Assembly: GCA_000482145.1 (NCBI GenBank)
Contig: AUXH01000085.1
Location: 1 to 45,570, forward strand
Reading direction: 5' to 3'
Source of the DNA: Strigomonas culicis
Lineage: Eukaryota; Euglenozoa; Kinetoplastea; Trypanosomatida; Trypanosomatidae
Length of the DNA stretch: 45,570 bases
Part shown: positions 23,790 to 32,600 of the stretch, in pieces
Position numbering within the stretch: the first letter of the stretch is position 1
Layout: every line of letters begins with the position of its first letter
Translations under genes and position numbers: made by a program
Notes under the pieces: generated by a model
The model's input: the letters and a program-made list of their open reading frames with translations, nothing else
Told to the model about the DNA's origin: nothing
Databases searched by the model: none

Positions 23790-26033
23790 TCAGGACGCCA
23801 TGCGTTTCATCTCCTCCACGCACCGCAGCTTCACCTGTTGCGCCGCCGTCGCGTGCACAAAGGTCTCGCGGAAGCGCCAAGCGAGCCAGTTGTACATCTC
23901 GGCACGCCTGTAGATGGCGCTGAGCGCCTGCATCCGCTCGCTGTGCGGGTCCTCGTCGCGCGCGGACAGCAGGCGATGGAGGTCCTCGTCCAGACGGAGC
24001 GTCACCGGCCGCGCAGCCGCATGGTCGGCCGCGTAGCCCCGCACGAGCTGCAGCCCGGCCTCGGTGCTGTCGTTGAGGGGCAGAAAGGAGAAGAGCAGCC
24101 GGTCCGGCAGGCGCATCGCAGGGACGGCCTCGATCGCCTGGATGATGCGCAGCACAGAGCGTGTCGCGTCGCAGGCGAAGAAGAGCGAAGACGAGTCAGC
24201 GGGAGCAGCAGAAGAGACCGCGGCGGCGGCGTCGGCCGACAGCGCGCGGAAGTACGCCTCCACCCACTGCGTCACCAGCACCGGGTCGGCCTCTCCGATC
24301 TCATCGATGGTGGCGGGGAGGGGCCCCGCCCCGCCTCCACCCTGCGCGTGCTGCCGGGCGGCCCGCAGCGCTCGCAGCTGACACAGCTCCACATGCAGCA
24401 GCAGGATGTCGAGCGTGGGCAGCAGCCCCGCGCGCGGGATGGGGGGCAGCGCCGGCCCGCCGGCCAGCCGCTCCTGCTGCTGCTGGTAGCGCATCCCGGC
24501 TTGCAGGGTGGTGAAGTCACTCGCGCCGGCCGGCGCGTCACGCACACGGGCGTGGAGCGTGGTGCAGCGGCCGACCGCGTGCTGCCGCACAAGCCCAAAG
24601 CGGCCCGCGCGACCGCTGATTTGCTGAATGCTCGCCGGCGGGAGGGTCCGCAGCGCGCCGCCGGCAGATCCTGCTGCAGCGAGGGCCGGGGCGGGTGGCG
24701 GATAGGCAAACTTGCGGAGCGTGGTGAAGACGACGCGCTCGATGTTCATGTTGAGCCCGAAGGCAATCGCGTCCGTTGCGACCAGCACGTGCTTGGGCAC
24801 GGCGTGGCCACCCCCCGGCCGCCCCTGCTGTCGAACGAAGGCCTCGACTCCGTCGTTGAACCGCTTCGCTTGGGCCTCGCGCACCTCAAACGGCATCCCT
24901 CCATAAATGTAGGACACGACGATGGTCTCGCCCATGCGGGCGTGCACCTGCTCCAGCGTCTGTTTCACCCGCATGATGCTCTTGTACGAGAAGCAGACAA
25001 AGCAGTCGCCGTTCTCCGCGCGGTGGTAGTCACCGCGTAGGCTTTCGCTGACCTGCAGCGGCACCAGGCGCTCGTGCGGCACCACCCGCAGCCGGTGCAG
25101 CTCCCGTGTGTGCTGGAGGAGCTGCCGCACCAACGGGAGTGCGCGGGCCTCGCCGCAGAGGTGCACCTCGCGCGCGGGGAGGCCCAGCAGCGCGCGCGTC
25201 CACGCCCAGCCACGCTCCGGGTCCGCTATCATCTGCACCTCGTCGATGACGGCGACGTCCACCGGCGTGTCGATGGGCGTCATCTCAACCGTGCACGACA
25301 CGTGCTCCGCGCCCCCGGCGAAGCGGCGCTCGTCGCCGATGAGCAGATCGCACGGGACGCGCGCGCCGAATGGACTGTTATGCGCATTCATCTGCCGCCA
25401 CACCTGTCCGGCCAGCGCCTTCAGTGGCGCGCAGTAGACGCCGCTGCGGGCGGCGGCCATCGCGGCCAGCGCAGCGTGCGTCTTGCCGCTGTTGGTGGGC
25501 CCGCAGTGGAAGTAAAAGCGGCGGAAGGTGTAGCGCGCGAGAGGGTACCACTCCCACGGGTTGTGCAGCGCGGTTTTCTCGGCCGCGGCCGTGGCGTAGT
25601 ACCACTGACGGAAGCGGAGCAGCACCGCCTGCACCTGCGCCGGCACGCTGGGACGGGACTCCCCCGTGGGGGTGAGCGCATCCACAAAGCCCTGTCGATT
25701 CCAGACGCGCTTGTCGCGCGCGAAGCGGTCCAGCAGCAGCAGCGCCACCTCTGGCGAGGCCTCGTGGATGCTCTCGCACAGCTGCGCGCGGGTGGTGCTG
25801 CTGCGGCCGATGATGTCACACAGAGACACAAGGTGCTGCACTCGCGCGGGAGGCGGTGCGTCCGCGGCTGGTGGGGATGGGCGCGGGTGGGCGGCACGCT
25901 GGTCACCGCTGTGCGAGCGGAAACACGCCGTCGTGCGATACGATGCCAGCGGTGTCGTTAGTGTTAACGCACACTGCCTCCACGATGAAATCGCGGCGAG
26001 GGAGGACCATCGGCGACACCCTTGTTGAAGCAT
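23790..26033 (-). CDS. SUV3: Mitochondrial ATP-dependent RNA helicase SUV3
   Basis: A 747-residue superfamily 2 helicase of the SUV3 (SUPV3L1) family; the human protein has 786. Motif I is GPTNSGKT (about 177-184), motif Ia CAPLKALA, motif II DEVQM (about 264-268), the form characteristic of SUV3, motif V VATDAIAFGLNMNI, and motif VI QQISGRAGRFG (about 468-478). The block YIYGGMPFEVREAQAKRFN also matches the family. The first 40 residues are rich in Arg, Ser, Ala and Leu with almost no acidic residues, as in a mitochondrial import sequence. In trypanosomes SUV3 works with the DSS1 exonuclease in mitochondrial RNA decay, so the same role in mitochondrial transcript turnover is inferred. Start is the ATG at 26033. 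A DSS1 gene is not nearby. Confidence 0.95.
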   Translation of the reverse strand: MLQQGCRRWSSLAAISSWRQCALTLTTPLASYRTTACFRSHSGDQRAAHPRPSPPAADAPPPARVQHLVSLCDIIGRSSTTRAQLCESIHEASPEVALLLLDRFARDKRVWNRQGFVDALTPTGESRPSVPAQVQAVLLRFRQWYYATAAAEKTALHNPWEWYPLARYTFRRFYFHCGPTNSGKTHAALAAMAAARSGVYCAPLKALAGQVWRQMNAHNSPFGARVPCDLLIGDERRFAGGAEHVSCTVEMTPIDTPVDVAVIDEVQMIADPERGWAWTRALLGLPAREVHLCGEARALPLVRQLLQHTRELHRLRVVPHERLVPLQVSESLRGDYHRAENGDCFVCFSYKSIMRVKQTLEQVHARMGETIVVSYIYGGMPFEVREAQAKRFNDGVEAFVRQQGRPGGGHAVPKHVLVATDAIAFGLNMNIERVVFTTLRKFAYPPPAPALAAAGSAGGALRTLPPASIQQISGRAGRFGLVRQHAVGRCTTLHARVRDAPAGASDFTTLQAGMRYQQQQERLAGGPALPPIPRAGLLPTLDILLLHVELCQLRALRAARQHAQGGGGAGPLPATIDEIGEADPVLVTQWVEAYFRALSADAAAAVSSAAPADSSSLFFACDATRSVLRIIQAIEAVPAMRLPDRLLFSFLPLNDSTEAGLQLVRGYAADHAAARPVTLRLDEDLHRLLSARDEDPHSERMQALSAIYRRAEMYNWLAWRFRETFVHATAAQQVKLRCVEEMKRMAS

Positions 26034-26116
26034 TTTTTTTTCCCCACGTCTATGAATGAAAAAAAGTGGTTAACCCTTCTCTCACGTGGATGGACTAGTG
26101 CATGATAAGTTGCTAC

Positions 26117-26118
26117 CT
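26117..26118 (-). promoter_or_regulatory. Candidate spliced-leader acceptor AG for SUV3
   Basis: First AG after a 40-base pyrimidine-rich tract on the minus strand (26161-26200), with no AG in between. It would give a leader of about 83 bases. Confidence 0.45.
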
Positions 26119-26166
26119 GGAACAATACGGTTTCGTGCGGAGAAACAGCCAAACCAATTAGAAGAA

Positions 26167-26183
26167 AGAGAGAGAGAGAGAGA
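26167..26183 (-). repeat. (CT)n microsatellite in polypyrimidine tract
   Basis: About eight CT units on the coding strand form the core of the pyrimidine tract upstream of SUV3, in the same place as the CT run upstream of eL20. Confidence 0.82.
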
Positions 26184-26325
26184 TGAAAAGGAAAGATGGT
26201 TGCTAATATCAGGTTTAGTTCTTTCATTTTCCATCTTTTCTTTCTCTCAGACATGTACTTTTTTTATTGTTTTTTCCTTTTCATGGTTCCATATGAGTAA
26301 TTGCAAATGCAGGAGTGGCCTCTCC

Positions 26326-28857
26326 CTACACCGTGATCCTCTCCAGGGAGTGGTACAGGCGCTCCGCGTAGTCCTTCGGCGGCACCACGCTGATCTGCGT
26401 CCGGTCGTTCACAAAGCCCTTCGCGAAGTTCTCCAGCTTCTTCGCCGAGTTGTACTCCTGCAGGACGTCGATGACGCCGAGGTAGTACACGTCCTCGCGC
26501 GCCGTCGTGTCGTCACCGGGCGCGTAGATGGGCAGGGACAGCAGTCCCCCGTCGCAGCCGTGGATGCACACGTAGCCGTCCTCCGCGCTGTCGTGGGCGT
26601 GGTGCGCCGTGGCGGCCATCGGGTCGGCGCCGGCGGGGAGCGTGCCGATGCGCACCTCCTCCGCGCCGCCGCCCTCGAGCGTCTGCAGTGTCGTCGCGTG
26701 CTCCTCGACGATGCGGTGCGAGCCCTTGCCCTTGTCGTGCCGGCGGCGGCGCAGAAAGATGGTCTGCGAGGGCCCCTCCTCGCGCGTGAAGACGCGGCTC
26801 CGCACACCGATCATGCAGCTGTAGTCGACAATGTGGAGGGCGTGGAGAAAGCCCACGTCGCTGCGGAACTGCGCGAGTATGATGGCGCGCTGGTAGGACC
26901 CGCAGATGATGAGCTGCGGCGGCAGGTCGTTGTCCTTCAGCAGCAGCGCGCCGAAGGCGGTGCGCGGCGCCGGCTTGCCGGGCTTCAGCGCCGTCCGACC
27001 CACCGTGCTGCCCTTGACGTCGTAGATGCGGTGGATGTAGTAGCTCGTCGCAAAGACGTTGTGCATAAGGACGAACCGCTTCGTCGTGCCGAGCTTCAGA
27101 AACACGACCGAGAGTAGCGCGTAGAAGCGCGGCAGCATGGTGTGCGGGTTGCGCTCGCAGTACTCCGCGTAGGAGGGCAGGAAGCGCTGGATGAAGAACT
27201 GGAACTCACTCTCGTGGACCGTCTTCATGACGTAGTCGCCGAAATAGTAGAGGGTCGTGCCGCTCTTGCCGGGCGACAGGCTCTGCCGCCACACGGCGCA
27301 CTCCAGCGCGTGGCGGAAGTGGTCCAGGTCCATCCCAAGGAAGTCGCGGACCTGCGAAAAGACGACAGGCGCGTGCAGCACAATGCGCATCTCGTCCTCG
27401 CGGAAGTCACCCTTGTCGCCGCCCTTCTTCCCCTTCCCGCCGCCATCGCCCACGCGCTGCGCGAGGGCGAAAGCCTCCAGCAGCGTCACGTCCGTGTTCT
27501 CGTCCTCGAGGCGCGGGAGGTGCGCGTGCGCCATGTGCTGCCACGGCGTCAGCAGCGGCTCGTTGTGGGAGCACCGCACATGTAGGGAGAAGCTCTCCTC
27601 AATGGCGCGGCGGAGGGCGACCGGGTTCTGGCCCTTGAAGACGAACGTGGCGTGCAGGCTCGCGAGCGGCGTGGCGCGGCCGCTGCCGGCCGCGCCGTCG
27701 TCGCTCTCGTCGTCGCTCGAACTGCGCGCCGGCCGCAGCGCCGAGTGATCCTCGTCGACAGGGAGCGCCACCGGCTGGCTCGCGACGCCGCCGTTGTCGG
27801 CCGCGTCGATCGTGGTCACGACGACGTGGGCGCTGCCCGCCTCGTGCTGGTCCACCACGGCGCTCGCGCGCTGCGCCGCCGGTACGAAGCGCAGCAGCGC
27901 AAGGGCGAGCGCGCGCTGCACGTACCACGTGCGGTTCTTCTCATCCGGTTTGATCTCGATGCCGATCTGGTTGGGGTTGAACGCACTCTTCGGCTGCGGC
28001 GCGGCCGCCGTCGCGGCCGCGCGGCCCTTGGCCGCGGCGCCGGCCGCCGACACCTCCTCCGCGTGTGGCACAACAGGGCTTGTGTTGGGGTAGGCGCCAG
28101 GCAGGCACGGCGCCGGCGTCAGCACCTCCACCGATACCGCGCTGGTGGTGGAGGTACAGCGGTCGCTCATGCAGGAGTCGACCCGCTGCAGCCGCTCCCG
28201 CCGCTGTGCCATCTTGTTCGCCGTGCGCCGCAGCAGGTCGTCTGCCGGCAGCTGGAAGGTGTCCTCGTCGCCGGCGGTCAGCGGGCCCTGCTGCTGCTGC
28301 TGCTGCTGCTCGTACTTCTCCAGTGACTTCTCGTACAGCTGCTGTATCTTTTCGTACTCCGCCTTGAACAGCGAGGGCTTGTCGCCGGACGGGCTGGCGG
28401 CAGGTGTGGCGGGTGACAGCGGATCCATGCGGATCGCGCGCTTCGGGCTGCTCTGGCCGGAGCGCGCGAGCGGCGTGCGGTCGTTGGGCGTCCGCTGCGG
28501 CAGCGGGCCCGCGCCGCTCTCCGCCTCATCCAACGCGAGGCGCAGGAGCTCGATCTCCCCCCGCAGCTCGCGCTCCACCGCCCCGCGGCGCTGCTTCTCG
28601 CGCTCGTTCTGTCGCTGTAGTGTCTGTATGCGCAGTTGGAGCGCGTCGGTCGGGTCGGCCGAGCAGCTGCCAGCGGCAGCCGCCGCCGTGCGGTCGACCG
28701 CCGCGGCGGCGCCAGCGGCCGCCTCCTGCCGCCGGCGGCGCTCGCGCTGCATCTTCAGGACCTGCAGCCGCAGCAGCCTATTGTCCCGCCGCAGCCGATC
28801 GATCTGTCCGGCGGAGTCTTCGACGTTGAGGCCGTCCGTGATGGGCTGATTGGACAT
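26326..28857 (-). CDS. Phosphatidylinositol-4-phosphate 5-kinase-like lipid kinase
   Basis: An 843-residue PIP kinase. The catalytic domain occupies about 440-843: YVMKTVHESE with the putative ATP-binding lysine (about 541), FIQRFLPSYAEYCERNPHT, IYDVKGSTVGR (about 609-619), LLKDNDL, DYSCMIGV (about 676-683), and GVIDVLQEYNSAKKLE (about 791-806). The domain closes with YAERLYHSLERI near the C-terminus. The glutamate after KKL matches the type I enzymes that make PI(4,5)P2, whereas type II enzymes carry alanine there, so PI4P 5-kinase activity is inferred. The N-terminus holds two coiled-coil stretches (about 18-45 and 70-115), a Ser/Thr-Pro-rich linker and a poly-Q tract near 183-190. No membrane segment is seen. 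Start is the ATG at 28857. Confidence 0.9.
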   Translation of the reverse strand: MSNQPITDGLNVEDSAGQIDRLRRDNRLLRLQVLKMQRERRRRQEAAAGAAAAVDRTAAAAAGSCSADPTDALQLRIQTLQRQNEREKQRRGAVERELRGEIELLRLALDEAESGAGPLPQRTPNDRTPLARSGQSSPKRAIRMDPLSPATPAASPSGDKPSLFKAEYEKIQQLYEKSLEKYEQQQQQQQGPLTAGDEDTFQLPADDLLRRTANKMAQRRERLQRVDSCMSDRCTSTTSAVSVEVLTPAPCLPGAYPNTSPVVPHAEEVSAAGAAAKGRAAATAAAPQPKSAFNPNQIGIEIKPDEKNRTWYVQRALALALLRFVPAAQRASAVVDQHEAGSAHVVVTTIDAADNGGVASQPVALPVDEDHSALRPARSSSDDESDDGAAGSGRATPLASLHATFVFKGQNPVALRRAIEESFSLHVRCSHNEPLLTPWQHMAHAHLPRLEDENTDVTLLEAFALAQRVGDGGGKGKKGGDKGDFREDEMRIVLHAPVVFSQVRDFLGMDLDHFRHALECAVWRQSLSPGKSGTTLYYFGDYVMKTVHESEFQFFIQRFLPSYAEYCERNPHTMLPRFYALLSVVFLKLGTTKRFVLMHNVFATSYYIHRIYDVKGSTVGRTALKPGKPAPRTAFGALLLKDNDLPPQLIICGSYQRAIILAQFRSDVGFLHALHIVDYSCMIGVRSRVFTREEGPSQTIFLRRRRHDKGKGSHRIVEEHATTLQTLEGGGAEEVRIGTLPAGADPMAATAHHAHDSAEDGYVCIHGCDGGLLSLPIYAPGDDTTAREDVYYLGVIDVLQEYNSAKKLENFAKGFVNDRTQISVVPPKDYAERLYHSLERITV
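28288..28311 (-). repeat. CAG repeat encoding poly-glutamine
   Basis: Seven to eight CAG codons in the linker after the coiled coil of the PIP kinase, seen as CTG on the plus strand. Confidence 0.85.
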
Positions 28858-29649
28858 CCTTTTTTTTTTTACGTGTAAACACGTTAGGCGTGTATGGTGG
28901 ATTTGATGTTAAGTACTATGTAGACGGTATACCTCGGTGACTGTACGACCACAACAGACACGGCAACCTTGTTTCTTCGGAGCGCCATCATAGGAGCAGC
29001 CGAAAGAAGAAAAAAGAAGAACCAAGAAAGACAAGTGAAACACGAGAAAAAAGTGTCAGTGTTATAATGCAGACAATGTACACACATACATGCATAGATA
29101 GAAAGAACAGAGGTTGAGGCAATCCCTTCAAAAGGAGAAAAAGTGGCATATGTTGGCCACCATTCTCTATCTCCACACAGAAGAATCTAGTTATAATGAA
29201 TCACATATTGTCATAATGTTACACAGTTTTTTTTTTTTTTAGTAGAGAGAGTTATCAAGTAATAAAAATCATATAATTAGGTAAGTGAACAAAAAAATGT
29301 ACATTTGTTTCTTTTTTTTTTATAGGGGTCTTCATTACAAGAAAAAATAATGCGACAATTAATTAAAATAGCAAAGCAAAAAAAAATTGAATCACACGTA
29401 TGTCACAATCCAGTACAAACACATACACAAATATCAAATATACAACAAGAGGTTTTTAAAAAAAGAAACACCAATTTGCTGCTTTGGGGAACGAGAGAGA
29501 GAGAGGAGGGAAAGGAAAAAAAAACGAACAAGAAATGAAAGCGAATACTCGGTTACTACAGAAGCAATAAATTACACTTTCTATTAGCAATTATAGAAGG
29601 CGCATCGCCAGCAGTAACAAGGAAAAGAAAAAGGTCTATACACGCACCG
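28858..29649. other. Intergenic spacer, EF-hand kinase to PIP kinase gene
   Basis: Nearly 800 bases of AT-rich sequence. The part next to the PIP kinase holds its candidate acceptor and a purine-rich plus-strand tract near 29001-29030. The remainder has A/T homopolymers and a short GA run near 29491-29503, and would be 3' untranslated region of the kinase gene. A plus-strand open frame at 29350-29538 looks spurious. Confidence 0.65.
28975..28976 (-). promoter_or_regulatory. Candidate spliced-leader acceptor AG
   Basis: First AG after the pyrimidine-rich tract at about 29001-29030 on the minus strand. The predicted leader of the PIP kinase message is about 117 bases. Confidence 0.4.
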
Positions 29650-32600
29650 TTACATGAGCTCGCTCTCCCCCTTCGGCATCAGGTCCTGTGAGGCCTGCTG
29701 CCGCTCCACGTCCAGCAGATTCGAAATGAACACAACCGCCTCGTGGAAGTCGCTCGTCTTGCCGTGTATACGTCGGAAGCGGACCAGTGTGTAGCCGAGG
29801 CAGGCGGGCGACAGGATCACGTCCACGTCGCAGAAGCCGCTGACGACGCCGATGGCACCCGCGTTGCCGTAGGACATGGCGCGGTGCGTGAAGTTGGGCC
29901 CTGTGACCGCTCCACCGGCGTTGTTCTCCCCGGCGCTGCCGGAGACGCCGCCCGGCGCCCCCATCGCGCTCGCGGCGAGCCCTCCGTTGCGATGCGTGCT
30001 CGACAGCTGGTGCTGCCCACCCGCCCCGAGGTTCAGCGACTGGTCGAACACAAGCAGGTTGACACTGCGCATGGGGGAGAAGAGGTCGCTCGTGTCGACA
30101 CCGCCGAGGTTGGTGATCGGGCGCGGCCCATCGTTGCTGCTGGTGTCGAACGGCAGGCTGATCTTGCGCTGCGACTTCACGCGCGGCGCGCTGCCGGCGG
30201 GGGCCCGCCGCTTCGTGGTGCTGGGCCGCTGGCTGCTGCGCTTGGAGACGTCCGCGCTGCTTCCGTTCAGGTCCTTCATGTTGACCACGGCGAGGTTGTC
30301 CTCCGACACGAGCTTCGGGAAGTGGTGCACAGAGATGGAGGACGCGAGCACGCCGGAGCTCATGCCGCCCTGGCCCGGCGACGATGGGCTCGTGGGCGCG
30401 CGCGCCTTGGGCGCCGGCTGCGCGCTCTTCGCCTTCGCCTTGTCCACCCGGCGCGGCGGCTTGCCGCGGACGCCGTCCGACCGCGACTTGGCCACCGGCC
30501 GCGCAGCCGCCGCGGGGCTCCCCGACGGCGGCGACGTGAGCGACGCCCCTCGGGTGGAGCGCGCGCCGACGCTGGAGCCGCTGCCCGGCTGCGGCGTCGC
30601 GCGGCTCGACAGGACGAAGGAGGACGAGTCCGTGCCGAGGATGGAGTCGCTGTCGCGTCCCGGGGTGTAGTTACTCTCGCCATCGTGGCTGTCCACGTCG
30701 CACTCCTTGCTGCTGATCGACACGCTGTGCGGCGCCGTGCGGTCGCCCGGGTCGTGGCGGCGGCAGCCGGAGACACTGAGGTCGGTGGACAGCGTCGAGC
30801 GGCGCTTGCGGCGGCTGTGCGGCCGCGACCCGCGCGCGTCCCGGCCGGGGATGAGGCTGCGCGTGCGGGCGGGGCCCCCCCGCAGCGGCGCCGTGTCCGC
30901 CGTGCTGTTGCCGGTGACGGAGCACGTCAGCTGCCGGAAGGAGCGGGCGAAGTTGGAGGTGTCGTTGATGGGGTTGCCGCTGCGGGCCGGCATGGACTGC
31001 TCGAGTGCGCGGACGTTGGTGCTGCGCGCGAGCGGCGCGCTCGTGCCGGTGCTGCAGTTACCGACGCTGCTGCTCATCTGTATGAGCGGCGCCGCCGTCT
31101 CCATCGACGTGCCCTTCACGAGCGCCGCGGAGCCCAGGTAGCGGAAGGAATAGATGTTCTCCGTGTTGGAGACCAGCTCGTCCGAGTAGAGCAGCAGCAG
31201 CCGATCCGGCATCGTCGTCAGCTTCTCCACAATCACGTTCTGCAGCCCCACGACGAGGAAGCCGTGCCGCACGCACTCCGTTACGTTGCGGGAGTTGAAG
31301 AGTGCCGCGAGGTTGGTGGCGGCCGCGAGCTTGCGGCCGAGCGGGTGGAACAGCAGGATCTCGCGCTTCACGATGCCGAGCACGAAGGCGTCGAAGGAGA
31401 TGCCGAGGTTCGCGGAGGTGGGCGACATGGCGCACGTCGGCGACGCGGGGTCCTGCAGCACCACCCCCGCCGACGCGCTCACCGGCGTGCCGCTCTTCAC
31501 GAAGAGGTCCTGCTCTTGGAAGTAGCGGACGAGTGAGACGAGGTCCTCCTCCGAGGCGTCGATGTGGCACCGCTGGAAGACGCGCCGCAGCTGGCCGATG
31601 CGGATGAATCCGGAGTGGTTCTCGTCCACGCTGTCGAAGGCGGTGCGCAGCTGGCGCACGATCTGGCGCTCCACCTCGTCCATCTGCGTGCCGATGATCT
31701 TTGCGAGCTGGAACTCGCTGCTGTGCGTGAAGGGCATGTGCGCCAGGTCCTTCGTTACCCACGCGTTGCGGAACTGCTGGAAGGTGATCTCCGCGCTCTT
31801 CGGGTCCTCCGTGAAGAGGTTCACGAGCTCGCTGATGTCCGACGAGGACACGGCGTCGCCCGAGAGGACGGTGAGCATGTCGCGCAGCTGGTCGCGGGTG
31901 ATGGTGCCGAAGCCGTCCGTGTCGATCTTGTTGAAGGCCGTCGTGATCGCCTGCTCCTCCTCCGACGTGATGTGGTGGTTCTTGTGCGAAAAATCGAGGA
32001 ACCTGTTGGCGCCGCCGCCGCCGCCCGTGGGGCTCAGCATCCGTTGCAAGTCGTCGCGGTGCGGGAAGATCTTGCCGACGTTGAGGTCCGCGAGAAACCA
32101 GCCGTTGCGCACAATCTGCTCCACCGTCGGGCGGTCCGTCGGGTCCTTGGACAGCATCTGCATGACGAACTTCCGGGCGCGCGGCGAGATGTGCTCAATC
32201 TCCTCCTCGTTGAACGTGACGGGCTCCTTCTCGATGAGAAAGAGCGTTTCCTCGTCATCCCGGCCATCGAACGGGAGGCGGCCGGTCAGCATGAAGAAGA
32301 GGATGACCCCGGCACTCCAGAGGTCCTGCTGGTACATGTCGACCGTCACGGTCTTGGGCTTCGACGCCGCCTTGCCAACCGGCTCCTTCCCCTTCTCCTT
32401 CTCCTTGAGGTGGGTCATCTTCGCCTTGATGAGCTTGCCCATCCGCGCGGAGGGAGAGTGGTGATCGCTGTCGCCGGAGCCCTCCGACAGCGTCGCGGTG
32501 CTGCGCCCATGCCGCAGCACCTTGTCGGAGCTCATGAGCGACTTCAAAAAAGCCCCCACGCGGTTCTCCTCCTTCTTTGCCGGCGCGGCGTGCCGCGCAT

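Noticed and set aside
29350..29538. Plus-strand open frame of 62 codons in the kinase-PIP kinase spacer
   Set aside because: Lysine-rich translation of AT-rich spacer on the opposite strand to all genes, with no family resemblance.
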